Made by a program: the position numbers and the translations under genes. This document shows, one piece after another, positions 1 to 8,041 of a stretch of 10,905 nt of DNA (within the stretch, counting starts at the first letter, position 1; every line of letters begins with the position of its first letter). The notes beneath the pieces are model-generated. The model did no database searches, had not been told where the DNA came from, and saw nothing but the letters and a program-made list of their open reading frames with translations. Where the stretch lies: assembly GCA_002751075.1 (NCBI GenBank), contig NAOQ01000106.1, positions 107,901-118,805 of the forward strand, read 5' to 3'. The DNA is from Ichthyophonus hoferi. Taxonomy: Eukaryota; Opisthokonta; Ichthyosporea; Ichthyophonida; Ichthyophonidae.

Positions 1-28
1 TATCCTATCCTGTCATACATATACTTAC

Positions 29-793
29 TTCTTAGGTACAACCAGTCCTCCTCCATTTTCTATGCGTTGCTCTGCCGACTGATAAGGTAATAATTAGTGA
101 GAAACGTAAAATAAAGTATAAGAATATATATATATATAATGCAATATAATATAATATGATATAATAGGATATAATACAACATAATATAATGTAAGACAGC
201 ATAATTTAATATAACTTAATATAAGACAATGCAAAGCAATATAATACCCTACTCTATACGAGAAACATATACACCCTCTCTACCTCATCTTCTGTCTTTT
301 CCTTTTCCGCTACCCTTTCCTCTCCTACTAACATGGTTTCTGCGTCTAGACCTCTTACTCGGTTCCTATATTTCTGTGCTTCCAAAACTTCTTGTAGGGA
401 GGTACTGTATACATGGGTACATAGGTAGATAGGCAGGTAGGTAGGTAGGTAGGCAAATAGGTACATATGTGAGTATGATGGTATATAGATCTATGTTCAC
501 GTGTGTATATTTAGGAATATATGTGTATATGATAGTATATATGCATCAGAGTGTGTATGTAGTACAGTTTGTATGTATTATAGTATGTATGTATGTAACC
601 TATCTCTTTAGGGGATTAGATAAACAGGCTTTTAAAAGATTCAAAGAGAATAAGAAAAAAAACAAACTAATGTATATATATAGATAGATACACACATACA
701 CACACAACTCCCCAACCTCCCTTACCGGTCCACCCCCTCTTCCGCCTCATCCTCATCGCTATCTACCTGCTTCTTCCTATATACCCTTCCCAT
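29..793 (-). CDS. C9orf78: C9orf78/Tls1-family spliceosome protein, 5' part (three exons, runs off left edge)
   Basis: Exons on the minus strand are 793-726, 404-284 and 78-29. Phases match at both junctions (2 then 0), giving 79 complete codons. Donors are GTAAGG, GTAGAG and GTAAGT; acceptors end ACAG and TCAG. The start ATG at 793-791 sits in a good context with G after it. The protein opens with a basic patch (MGRVYRKKQ), then an acidic run (DSDEDEAEE), then a helical stretch with LQEVLEAQKYRNR. Residues near 53 read MLVGEERV and near 72 ENGGGLV. Human C9orf78 has the same order: a basic start, SESEEDE, a helix, LLVGEKV, then MKTGGMVDMKK. The family sits in the nucleus in the spliceosome; fission yeast Tls1 and human C9orf78 bind the Brr2 helicase. 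About two thirds of the protein should lie beyond base 1. The family call rests on short motifs in a low-complexity protein, so it is likely but not certain. Confidence 0.8.
120..246. repeat. ATAAT-type AT minisatellite in C9orf78 intron 2
   Basis: An array of degenerate five- and ten-base units built on ATAAT/ATATAAT fills most of the intron between exons 2 and 3 of the minus-strand gene. Related tracts recur at 8993-9130. Confidence 0.75.
415..600. repeat. (TAGG)n and degenerate (TATG)n repeats in C9orf78 intron 1
   Basis: A GTAG/TAGG tetranucleotide array at about 420-463 is followed by loose TATG/TGTA repeats to about 600. The block begins about ten bases upstream (in gene sense) of the exon 2 acceptor, on the intron side. 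Both reading frames seen over it are repeat read-through. Confidence 0.8.
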
Positions 794-809
794 GATGACC
801 ACCGCTACC

Positions 810-810
<1 letters not shown>

Positions 811-863
<53 letters not shown>

Positions 864-864
864 T
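811..864. repeat. (TA)n(TG)n dinucleotide repeat in C9orf78 promoter or 5' UTR
   Basis: About nine TA units run straight into about fourteen TG units, ending 18 bases from the minus-strand start codon of the C9orf78 gene. On the gene's own strand it reads (CA)n(TA)n. Alternating purine-pyrimidine DNA of this type can adopt Z-form or melt easily. Confidence 0.9.
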
Positions 865-870
865 AAGGGT

Positions 871-875
871 CCAAT
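871..875 (+). promoter_or_regulatory. CCAAT box near the C9orf78 start
   Basis: CCAAT lies 78 bases upstream of the minus-strand start codon at 793, just past the TA/CA repeat. CCAAT boxes bind NF-Y in either orientation and are common in divergent housekeeping promoters. CCAAT is also abundant elsewhere in this window, which lowers its value as a promoter mark. Confidence 0.3.
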
Positions 876-946
876 GAGAGGCCAAGGTTAAACTTTAAAT
901 GGCCTTGGATGTGGTATATCATAAGAGGGTGAAGTGGTATATAAAA

Positions 947-969
947 TATACTAAATAATATTTAGTATA
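947..969. repeat. Perfect 11-bp palindrome with a single-base centre
   Basis: TATACTAAATA, one A, then its exact reverse complement. It lies in the divergent promoter region about 155 bases from the C9orf78 start codon. It could be a dimer binding site or a chance AT palindrome. Confidence 0.7.
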
Positions 970-1011
970 GTAGGTTTTGTACATATATATATAAACAGCG
1001 TATATCCATTT

Positions 1012-1040
1012 GCGGGACAGTATATCACTGTAGCGGGACA
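1012..1040. promoter_or_regulatory. Pair of GCGGGACA direct repeats, 21 bp apart
   Basis: Two identical eight-base GC-rich words start at 1012 and 1033 in an otherwise very AT-rich spacer. The 21-base offset is two helical turns, so both would present the same face to a protein. The factor is unknown. A regulatory role is inferred from spacing, position and unusual base composition. Confidence 0.4.
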
Positions 1041-1130
1041 TATGAGAGTTATTGGTTTATTATTAAGAATTGACGCGTGACATAACTATGTAAGGTTATA
1101 TACCCGTCATTATGAGGATTAAGCCTAAAT

Positions 1131-1217
1131 ATGGAAGCTATAGATGGTACGACGGGAAGTACGAGAAAACAACGGCTACATATTCGAGTAATTTCACCCA
1201 CCTCTAGGAAGATATAA
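1131..1217 (+). other. Small open stretch, 28 codons, in the divergent spacer
   Basis: An ATG-to-TAA frame of 28 codons begins MEAIDGTTGSTRKQR. It covers a short patch that is clearly richer in CG dinucleotides and in GC than its surroundings. It could be a tiny gene, an upstream reading frame in an RNF185 5' leader, or a non-coding regulatory patch. No family is recognised and length alone does not support coding. Confidence 0.2.
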
Positions 1218-1710
1218 TAGATGAATCAGAGTATAATATAGTAAATAGTAGGCCAATAATACAATATTTTTAATAAATAGATAATCATGACTAACATAGT
1301 TCACATGAAATTCCAGGTTTTTTATTGGTAAGTTATGGTGTCAGGCGATGCAGTCGCCATCTCAACCCTCTTGTAATCTTAATTAAAGGAAACTTTTCAC
1401 TGTACTCATATAAGTGAATTCTGATTAAAACAATATAACTTGATTATTTATTAATTGCATTTATAGAAATCATTATTTTCTTTTTTGGATGTTAAACGAT
1501 TTATATTCATAAAGAAGGTATCAAAAATATAAGCAAATTTCAACTGATATTTCAATATAAACCCCATACCTATAAATTCAAGGGGGACAAGCTAAGTTAT
1601 GTGATTATGTCATTAATAAAAGAAAAAGACCATACATAATAACAGGATATAATATATTATTATATGAAAGTCTAGAGAGTAATATTTAAATAGATCGTAT
1701 AATGATAGTT

Positions 1711-1720
1711 TATATAAAGG
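1711..1720 (+). promoter_or_regulatory. TATA-box-like motif upstream of RNF185
   Basis: TATATAAAGG lies 73 bases before the proposed RNF185 start codon, a fitting place for a TATA box with a short 5' untranslated region. Such AT-rich DNA throws up TATA motifs by chance, so this is weak. Confidence 0.25.
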
Positions 1721-1792
1721 ATTTTATAACTCTTGAGTTTGGTACAATTATACACACTAGATAGTAGAACGTCATATTAATAAACTCCTATA

Positions 1793-2736
1793 ATGTTGGG
1801 TGAGTATTTTACGTTATTATTATTTATCTATCGTATATATTTGCACATGCATATACAGTACATAACATGATATATAGTATATATACCTCTGTACCTATAT
1901 TTACTACACATGCATACTATAAGTATACATATATTATTAATGTCGTTGACATAAGTGTATTATTTAACCCCCAGAAACTAATAAAATACAAGTCACCTTA
2001 GACCAAAAGGCAGAGAATCAGGCTAAGGTATGTATAGATGTATATGATGTTGAGATATAATAGGAAGATAATAGGTTATAATAGGTTATAGTAGAATATA
2101 GAGGCTATAGTACGATGGAATAGGTTTTAGTAGGTTATAATAAGATATAGTACGATAGAGTGGGCTATAGTAGGTGATAATAGGTTATAATAGAATATAG
2201 TAGGTTATAGTAAGTAATAATAGAATATAGTATGTTATAGTACGATATAGTGGGATAGTATGTGTTATATTGTCATACATACTGTCATGCTATCCAACTA
2301 TTACATTATTTACTATCATAATATCATAATATTCTATTCTTAAACTATAATACTATCATGCTACCCTATCACTATACCATCCTATCATTGCACTGTCCTA
2401 CTATCCTACTATACTCTTACCATACCATCCTCCTCCTATACACCACATGCTCTTCTACTAATACATACATATAACAATCCTTACCTACACGCAGGAAAAT
2501 GGCAACAACAACAACAATAATAACAATAGCGACAACACTCACGACAATGACGATGACTTCGACTGTAACATATGTCTCGATAAGGCTCAGGATGCAGTCA
2601 TTAGCCTCTGTGGCCACTTGTTTTGGTAGGTAGATAATCTTTTATATATATAAGTATATTGCATATAGCCCATATATATATGCAGTATTGTTGTTGTTAT
2701 TATTATTATTATTATGATTATTATTATTATTACTTG

Positions 2737-2770
<34 letters not shown>

Positions 2771-5700
2771 GTATTCATATTCTTACTTCATTATTATTAT
2801 TATTTTATTAGTATTAATATCTATTAATATACATATACATCATACAATACACCAATCATCTTCCTCCGATTATCCAGTTGGCCCTGTCTACACTATTGGC
2901 TAGAGTTGCATCCCACCAATCAGCTGTGTCCCGTGTGTAAGGCAGGAACTGGAGAGGACAAAGTTATTCCCTTATATGGTAGAGGGAGAGAACGACCAAT
3001 AGATCCCAGGTATATATATATATATCTATATTTATAGTTTATTTAAAGGACTTTATAACCAGTTATCTGCCTGTGTTATATTTTATATGATATGATTATA
3101 CTAATACCTTTATATCCTCTCTGACTCTCTGCTCAGTATGTGCGAGGATATATATGGTTGTAATTTGGTAATTAGTAATGTAAATTTACCAATTTGAATG
3201 AGCTCCTACGGTTTATTATCCCCTTTGATTGGAAAATTTCTTGTATATTTTTTAGGGCGGCAATATAATTGGTATATATATACCTCTATCTCCTATGTCT
3301 ATTAATCCTTCTATTTTCCTCTCTTAAATTCCCCTATCTGATTTTTCTTTTTTTAAAATGGTTTATTGTTGGCTTCTCTTTAATTACTTACATGTTATTG
3401 GATATTATTTATAGCTATGCATATTATAAGATGTCTATATATACCCTCCAATAGGCTTCCTACGTAGTTCTTTCCCCTACCCCTCCCCCAATTCTAGTGA
3501 TAGCATATTAAGTCATTACTATACAGTGAGTAGTTGGTTCAATCTGGGCCAATGATATGAGGGGAAAGGCGTAGCATATAAATTAACCCTCCAATCATAT
3601 CTTGTAAAATGGTGTGATAAATTTGCATTATTATATAAATTAGGTTATGGGGGTACCTATGTATGTAAATTGATAAATTTAAAAATTTACACCAATAAGA
3701 AAAAGACAATATCCCTTAAACTCTATATGCAATCGTATATATAAATCTATGTATGTTATAGTAATAGCGGGGTTTATTACTTGTAAATTTACACCTTCCC
3801 AATTTACACCAATAGAAATAAGCCCATTCCCCCTAGACCACGTGGCAGACGGCCTACCCCTCCCCCTACCAATCAGAATAGAGAGGTAGTGTATTGTAGT
3901 ATTATACACACTGCCTCCCTCTTGCTCCTTATCTATCACTATGGCCACCCCACCTTATGTATTTATTGTAGTTTTCTATCATGGTATATATATGTGCATG
4001 CACGTATTTCTCTCTGCCTCCCCCTTTCTCTCTCTCTATATTCTTTTTCTCCTTCTTTTTCTCTTTCTCTTTCTCTTACTATTCTCTTTCTTTCTTACCT
4101 TTTTTTCTATTTTTCTGTTTCTGTTTTGTTTTTACTCTCTCTCTTTAAAAGAACTTAGCTTACACCAATTCATATTATATTATATTACGTTATATCCCCC
4201 ATTATATCACCCTATCCACACTTACACTATATTATATCCCTCTCTCTCTCTCTCTCCCCCTCTCTCTCTCTTCCCCTTTCCTCCTCCCTCTACGTATCCC
4301 TTATGTAGGAGAGATACCCAACTTATTTTCAACCCCAATTTCAATTTTCTACGGAAATGGGCCTATTTCCTGCTCTATGGGGATTTCAATTCGTAAGTAT
4401 AGGGTGATCAATAATATTATAATATTATAATATAATTATAAATCAAACCAATCATGCCATATCTTTATAATAAAATGTAATAGTAGGATAGTATGTATAT
4501 TATCTTATTGGTAGGATGCATCTTTTTAAATTTTAATATTATAATTTAAGCCAATGATATCGCATGCTTATACTTACAGGTATTACTAGGACAGTGTGTC
4601 TGTGTTTTCCTATTGGCAGTTTATATTTAAAAATATTTAGCATTATATATTAATTATAAAATAACCCAATGAAGGTGTTGTTAGTGATGAGTGATAATTA
4701 CAGGATGGTGTTTACACGAGTTAGTATTGGTAGGGTAAGAACGTTAATGAAGCTATATTGTATAGTGCTATTATATAATATTACAGTCTAGTATTATAGT
4801 ATAGTATAATTATATAGTATTATCATATAGTATTACTATTACTATATATAGAGTCTACATGATATTAAGCTATATTTATCATATAATATAGGATGATATA
4901 TTATATTACAATGTTTTAGTGGTAGGGAATATAATAGCTACAACTAATAGTGTGATTTTGATTTAATAGAACGCGATCATTGACTGAAGTATTTTAAATG
5001 TGTAATGTATGTTAATTATAGGCTAATATAGTATACTGATATATTGTATAGTAATGTGGTGTAGTGTAGTATAATATAGTATTATATTATATCATCTAAT
5101 TATGTAACATAATACTAATTCAGTATTAAATTTTTTGATTTTAAAATTATTTTTCTTCTTTTCCACTACACAGCAATTATCTTCCTTTTCTGCTTTCTCC
5201 TTTTAAGCCTTATATATATTATATTAAATTATCTAATTATGAATGTCAATTAAAGCCACTTTATTTGGTCTAATACACTACTTGCATATAATTATATGAT
5301 ATTACGTTGTATATTATAATTATGCAAGCCAATTCTAATTTAGTATTAATAAATTAAATTTTACGCCATTTTTAATCCTTTCCACTATGCAACAATTATC
5401 TTCCTATTCCTTTTTCCTCTTTTAAATTTTCTAAATATATATTTAAAATTAATTGTCCAACTATTTATTTGAATTAAAACTACTTTATATGGTCTAATAT
5501 ATCACCTGAGTTTAATAATATATTATTAAGTAATATCATTAGAAGTATATAAGCTAATAGTAATTTAATTTTTAGCAATTTAAAAAATAAATTATTGTAC
5601 TCCATGATTACCTTCCTATTTACCTTTCAAATCTTTTAAATTTCCAATTGTTCATATCAATTAAAACTCCTGTATATGATCTAGCATACTACTTTAATTT

Positions 5701-5953
5701 AATATTTAATTTTTAGCTTTCAAATTATTTGTCCCCTTTTTAAGTTTTTTCTAAAACATTTAAGTTTAAATTAATGTTATTGATTATAATTAATTAACAC
5801 TACCTATATCTCCTTCAGGCCAATAATATAGGAGGCCACATACCAACCAATACCCGTGGAGTGATGACTAGCCCTGAAGTGCAACAGGAATTCTTTAGTC
5901 GCTGCTTATTGGTCATTGGTGTGGTTATGATGATGTCATTATTGCTATATTAG
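1793..5953 (+). CDS. RNF185: RNF185/RNF5-type ER membrane RING E3 ubiquitin ligase, complete, seven exons
   Basis: Exons are 1793-1799, 1975-2027, 2495-2625, 2878-3009, 3837-3885, 4309-4392 and 5819-5953. Every junction is GT-AG with matching phase. They sum to 591 bases and 196 residues (human RNF185 has 192). The RING (C3HC4) spans residues 44-84 with ligands C44, C47, C59, H61, C64, C67, C81 and C84. [13 protein letters not shown] and CPVCKAG are nearly identical to RNF185/RNF5, followed by the family signature [10 protein letters not shown] (91-100). A Pro/Arg-rich linker (107-120) follows, then a hydrophobic aromatic stretch around 141-152 and a C-terminal membrane segment at about 181-196. 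The family transfers ubiquitin to misfolded membrane proteins in ER-associated degradation. The N-terminus carries eight asparagines. Exons 3-7 are secure. The two-codon first exon (ATG TTG G, donor GTGAGT) and exon 2 are inferred from phase and splice signals. Confidence 0.95.
2038..2262. repeat. TATAG/GGTTATAATAG minisatellite in RNF185 intron 2
   Basis: Degenerate units of about ten or eleven bases, of the type ATAGTAGGTT, repeat some twenty times and keep TAG on the plus strand throughout. Directly after it the composition flips to CTA/ATCC-type repeats. Confidence 0.8.
2263..2430. repeat. CTATC-type repeat, opposite polarity to the preceding array
   Basis: The strand bias turns over near 2262: upstream units read TATAG, while here they read CTATC, ACTAT and CATCC. 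The two blocks are roughly complementary and could fold together in the intron 2 transcript. The whole lies between RNF185 exons 2 and 3. Confidence 0.6.
2686..2806. repeat. (ATT)n trinucleotide repeat in RNF185 intron 3
   Basis: GTT units pass into a long run of ATT units with small interruptions (to 2771, then again at about 2788-2806). It occupies nearly half of the 252-base intron between the two exons that encode the RING finger. Confidence 0.9.
3010..3836 (+). other. RNF185 intron 4 (827 bp), contents
   Basis: It runs from donor GTATAT to acceptor CCTAG. It is AT-rich, with about ten CCAAT or ATTGG pentamers and two copies of an AAATTTACACC-like word close to the 3' end (near 3684 and 3786). 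No exon was seen, and a 61-codon frame at 3269-3454 looks like chance. Confidence 0.7.
4007..4300 (+). repeat. Long pyrimidine-rich (CT) tract before RNF185 exon 6
   Basis: Two CT-rich blocks (about 4007-4145 and 4235-4300), separated by an AT-rich stretch, lead directly to the acceptor TAG at 4306-4308. They act as or extend the polypyrimidine tract of this 3' splice site. The two overlapping reading frames across them, rich in Leu, Phe and Ser, are read-through of this tract. Confidence 0.85.
4393..5818 (+). other. RNF185 intron 6 (1426 bp), contents
   Basis: This is the largest intron of the gene, from donor GTAAGT to acceptor TTCAG. Its first part (to about 5100) is plain AT-rich DNA with TATAG-type words and several CCAAT/ATTGG motifs. 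The second part is the 190-220 bp repeat array. No exon or RNA gene was seen in it. Confidence 0.8.
5105..5735. repeat. Decayed tandem array of about 190-220 bp units in RNF185 intron 6
   Basis: Two marker segments recur in the same order. One reads like TTCCACTA then CAATTATCTTCCT (5161, 5380, with a weaker copy near 5599). The other reads like AATTAAARCYACTTTAT then GGTCTAATA (about 5248, 5471 and 5658). A partial fourth start lies near 5690. Units are diverged, with many small differences. They lie between exons 6 and 7 and have no coding frame. Origin as a minisatellite or an amplified element fragment is open. Confidence 0.75.
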
Positions 5954-6258
5954 TAAATATTAGGTGTTAGATAGTTTATCTTACTGTATAATGGGGTATG
6001 GTAGGTCTATATATGGGTACAGTTATAACCAAAAATTACAGTCCATTTAAACCAATCGTCTCTTTATTAAAGGAAGTATATAGTGACGTAGTTTGTTGGC
6101 TTAATCTATCCAATTAGTGATTGTATTTTTGGACCAATCAACAGTGCTTAAGACATATGTTGTAGACTAAAAAGGGAATGTACTGGAACTATAGTATTAA
6201 TAATAGTAGGATGCGTTAAAAAATACGTAATGCTGTATGAGAGGGTAGGGTAGTGTTT

Positions 6259-6332
6259 CTTATTATTAATAATTATTATTATTAATATGATTATGATGAT
6301 TATTACTAATATTAATTAGTATTATTATCACC
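6259..6332. repeat. (ATT)n/(ATG)n imperfect trinucleotide repeat
   Basis: Runs of TTA, ATT and ATG units with interruptions, 300 bases past the RNF185 stop codon. Confidence 0.8.
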
Positions 6333-6701
6333 ATGACTAATTCTTAAAAATTATCCCGTGATAGGGAATTTATAGATGTAGGATTAACCACTCTCTATTT
6401 AAGAAGCTATAAGGACAAATTGTTGTGCCTCTGGTATGAACTCCATTGCAGGTAGATATTAGTGGAACCACCCTAAGATAAGGTTATATAATTCCTTATA
6501 TACCAGCTAGCAGCCATTACTAGGATCTAATATTAAATTTCACAAAGGTGGTAATTGGAAGCATTTAAGATGTGCTAAATAATAGCAAAAAGGAGAAATT
6601 GATGAATTAAAAAGAAAAGCATGACTACTATGATTGGTTCTAACATCCCATGCTTGAATTTGTTTGCCAAACCATTTCAGCCATTTCGGAGTTGTTAACT
6701 A

Positions 6702-6813
6702 GAGTTCTTCCTAGGATAACCGCCTAGGCTGGGTGAAAATGTGGGACATGTTCCCTATAGAACTCTAAAATGGAGGGACTCTTCCTTGTCCCATAGGGAG
6801 GAAGTCCTTTAGT
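6702..6813. repeat. Nested inverted repeats (foldback) in the intergenic block
   Basis: TAGAGTTCT near 6702 pairs with AGAACTCTA near 6760. GGGACATGTTCCCTAT pairs imperfectly with the later ATAGGGAGGAAGTCC. Inside, GGACTCTTCC faces GGAAGTCC. Two CCTAGG sites lie 12 bases apart. The patch is GC-richer than its surroundings. It could be a folded RNA or the end of a foldback or MITE-like element; neither is shown. Confidence 0.5.
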
Positions 6814-6897
6814 AATTTTATTAAAGGAGGAGTTGTAAGTGTAATTTTATGAAGAAAACATTTGACCAAAATATACAACTTTATCATTATAAGATTT

Positions 6898-7101
6898 TTA
6901 CTTGGTTGTTGTAACAACCCTGTTATTAAAATCATTTTTATTGGTCACCATAGGAAGGTCCACACTGGTTGGCACTCCCAGCTCTAATGAGTCAGCATAT
7001 TGACAAACAAATCTAGCTTTGCCTTTTAGAGAAAATTTCATGCATAGATGCATAAACACCTGGTTTTGCCTCCTTAACATAGTTAACTCCAAATAGTCAT
7101 A
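6898..7101 (-). other. Weak minus-strand open stretch, unrecognised
   Basis: Open for 67 codons before a TAA; the first ATG (7080) gives 60 residues with a mixed, non-repetitive composition including LRRQNQVFMHLCMKFSLKGK and ending TTTK. It lies within the less repetitive block, near the foldbacks. It resembles no family I know. It could be a last exon, a transposon fragment or chance. Confidence 0.15.
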
Positions 7102-7253
7102 TTAATCAAACTTGAAGGCATTTGTTTTGCTTGAGCATGCTGTATTCAATATCCTCTAAATAATTATAATTATTCCTGGCTTGAATATCTTACTTGACTA
7201 GCTTTATAGTGCACTTGTTTTGTATATATGTTTAGCTTCCTATCATTAGAAAA

Positions 7254-7276
7254 AATGCTCATTTTATATGAGCATT
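7254..7276. repeat. Perfect 9-bp hairpin
   Basis: AATGCTCAT, five-base loop TTTAT, then ATGAGCATT. It lies in the convergent spacer and does not precede a T-run, so nothing suggests a terminator. Confidence 0.6.
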
Positions 7277-8041
7277 AGGGATAGGAATACTCAGAAATGG
7301 TGAAGCATATGTGAGTGCAATTGTGTTTGTACTCTTCAACTAATCATATCACTTGCTTAAAATACTTCCACTTTAATCAATGATGACATCTTGTATTGGC
7401 AAAGTGGTGCAGTGTTTATGTCATGTTGTCATATACACTAGTATTGTTATATATTGTGTGTTTTATGCAAGTATTATGGGTTTATACAGAACATGAATAG
7501 GTTAGAAACATCACCCAACTTAGAGTATGGATCTAATTAATTAGTAATAATAACCTTTATGTATGCAAAGTTTATTATTTTATGGGTGACACTTGATCAT
7601 TAAATATTTTACTATATTTGATTTTTTTTCGTTTTTATATCGACATTCATAGCATCTTGTCAGAAGTTTCTTTTAGGTGTTTTGTTTTAGTATAATAAAT
7701 ATTGGGAAATCAATTTAGTTCTAAGTTAAGTGTTAGAGTATAATAACTGGTACTCTGTATGCATCAGTTAAACCCTATACTGGCACACAGGTTAAACTCA
7801 AGTAAAATAATATAGTAAGAGGTGCTAAAATTACGTAGGATTATCCCCTTACAGAGTGTGAATAGGCTTAAAGCCCAACACTTAGCTTGGTTGTAAGGAC
7901 TAAATAAGCAACTATCAGCTACTCACTTCGACTGTAATTATATAACCAAATCTCTAGTCTATGTCATAGACCAAAAATTCTAAACACAAATGAATGCTGC
8001 TTAAACACATGGTAAACATATTAACTTTTTATTATTGAAAT

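Larger units (their letters stand above)
794..1792. promoter_or_regulatory. Shared divergent promoter region between C9orf78 and RNF185 genes
   Basis: The two start codons face away from each other and are 999 bases apart, so this spacer should hold both promoters and both 5' untranslated regions. It contains a TA/CA dinucleotide tract next to the C9orf78 start, a CCAAT box at 871-875, an ATTGG near 1052, an 11-bp palindrome at 947-969, two GCGGGACA copies at 1012 and 1033, and a TATA-like motif near 1711. Transcription start sites cannot be placed from sequence alone. A small open stretch at 1131-1217 is listed separately. Confidence 0.6.
5954..8041. other. Spacer between convergent genes, first part
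   Basis: This follows the RNF185 stop. An ATTAAA near 6065 could serve as its poly(A) signal, but no good AATAAA was seen nearby. An ATT/ATG repeat lies at 6259-6332, foldbacks at about 6702-6813, a hairpin at 7254-7276, and a weak minus-strand frame at 6898-7101. From about 6350 on, the DNA is less repetitive and slightly richer in GC than the introns, as inserted or formerly coding DNA would be. No element ends or target-site duplications could be identified by eye. Confidence 0.5.

Noticed and set aside
36-86. A plus-strand internal exon bounded by TTAG and GTAATA, open in two frames
   Set aside because: The minus strand gives a better exon (78-29) with a perfect GTAAGT donor, phase agreement with the previous exon and family similarity.
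229-687. Plus-strand frames of 67 and 72 codons
   Set aside because: They are antisense to the C9orf78 exon 404-284 or read through TAGG/TATG repeats in its intron.
2417-2778. Minus-strand frames of 66 and 63 codons
   Set aside because: The first is antisense to RNF185 exon 3; the second is the ATT repeat read as Asn and Ile runs.
3679-3948. Minus-strand frame of 89 codons
   Set aside because: It is antisense to RNF185 exon 5 and its flanking introns, with no recognisable domain.
3889-4396. Plus-strand frames of 89 and 151 codons rich in Leu, Phe and Ser
   Set aside because: Product of the CT-rich tract; the longer one overlaps RNF185 exon 6 in the wrong frame.
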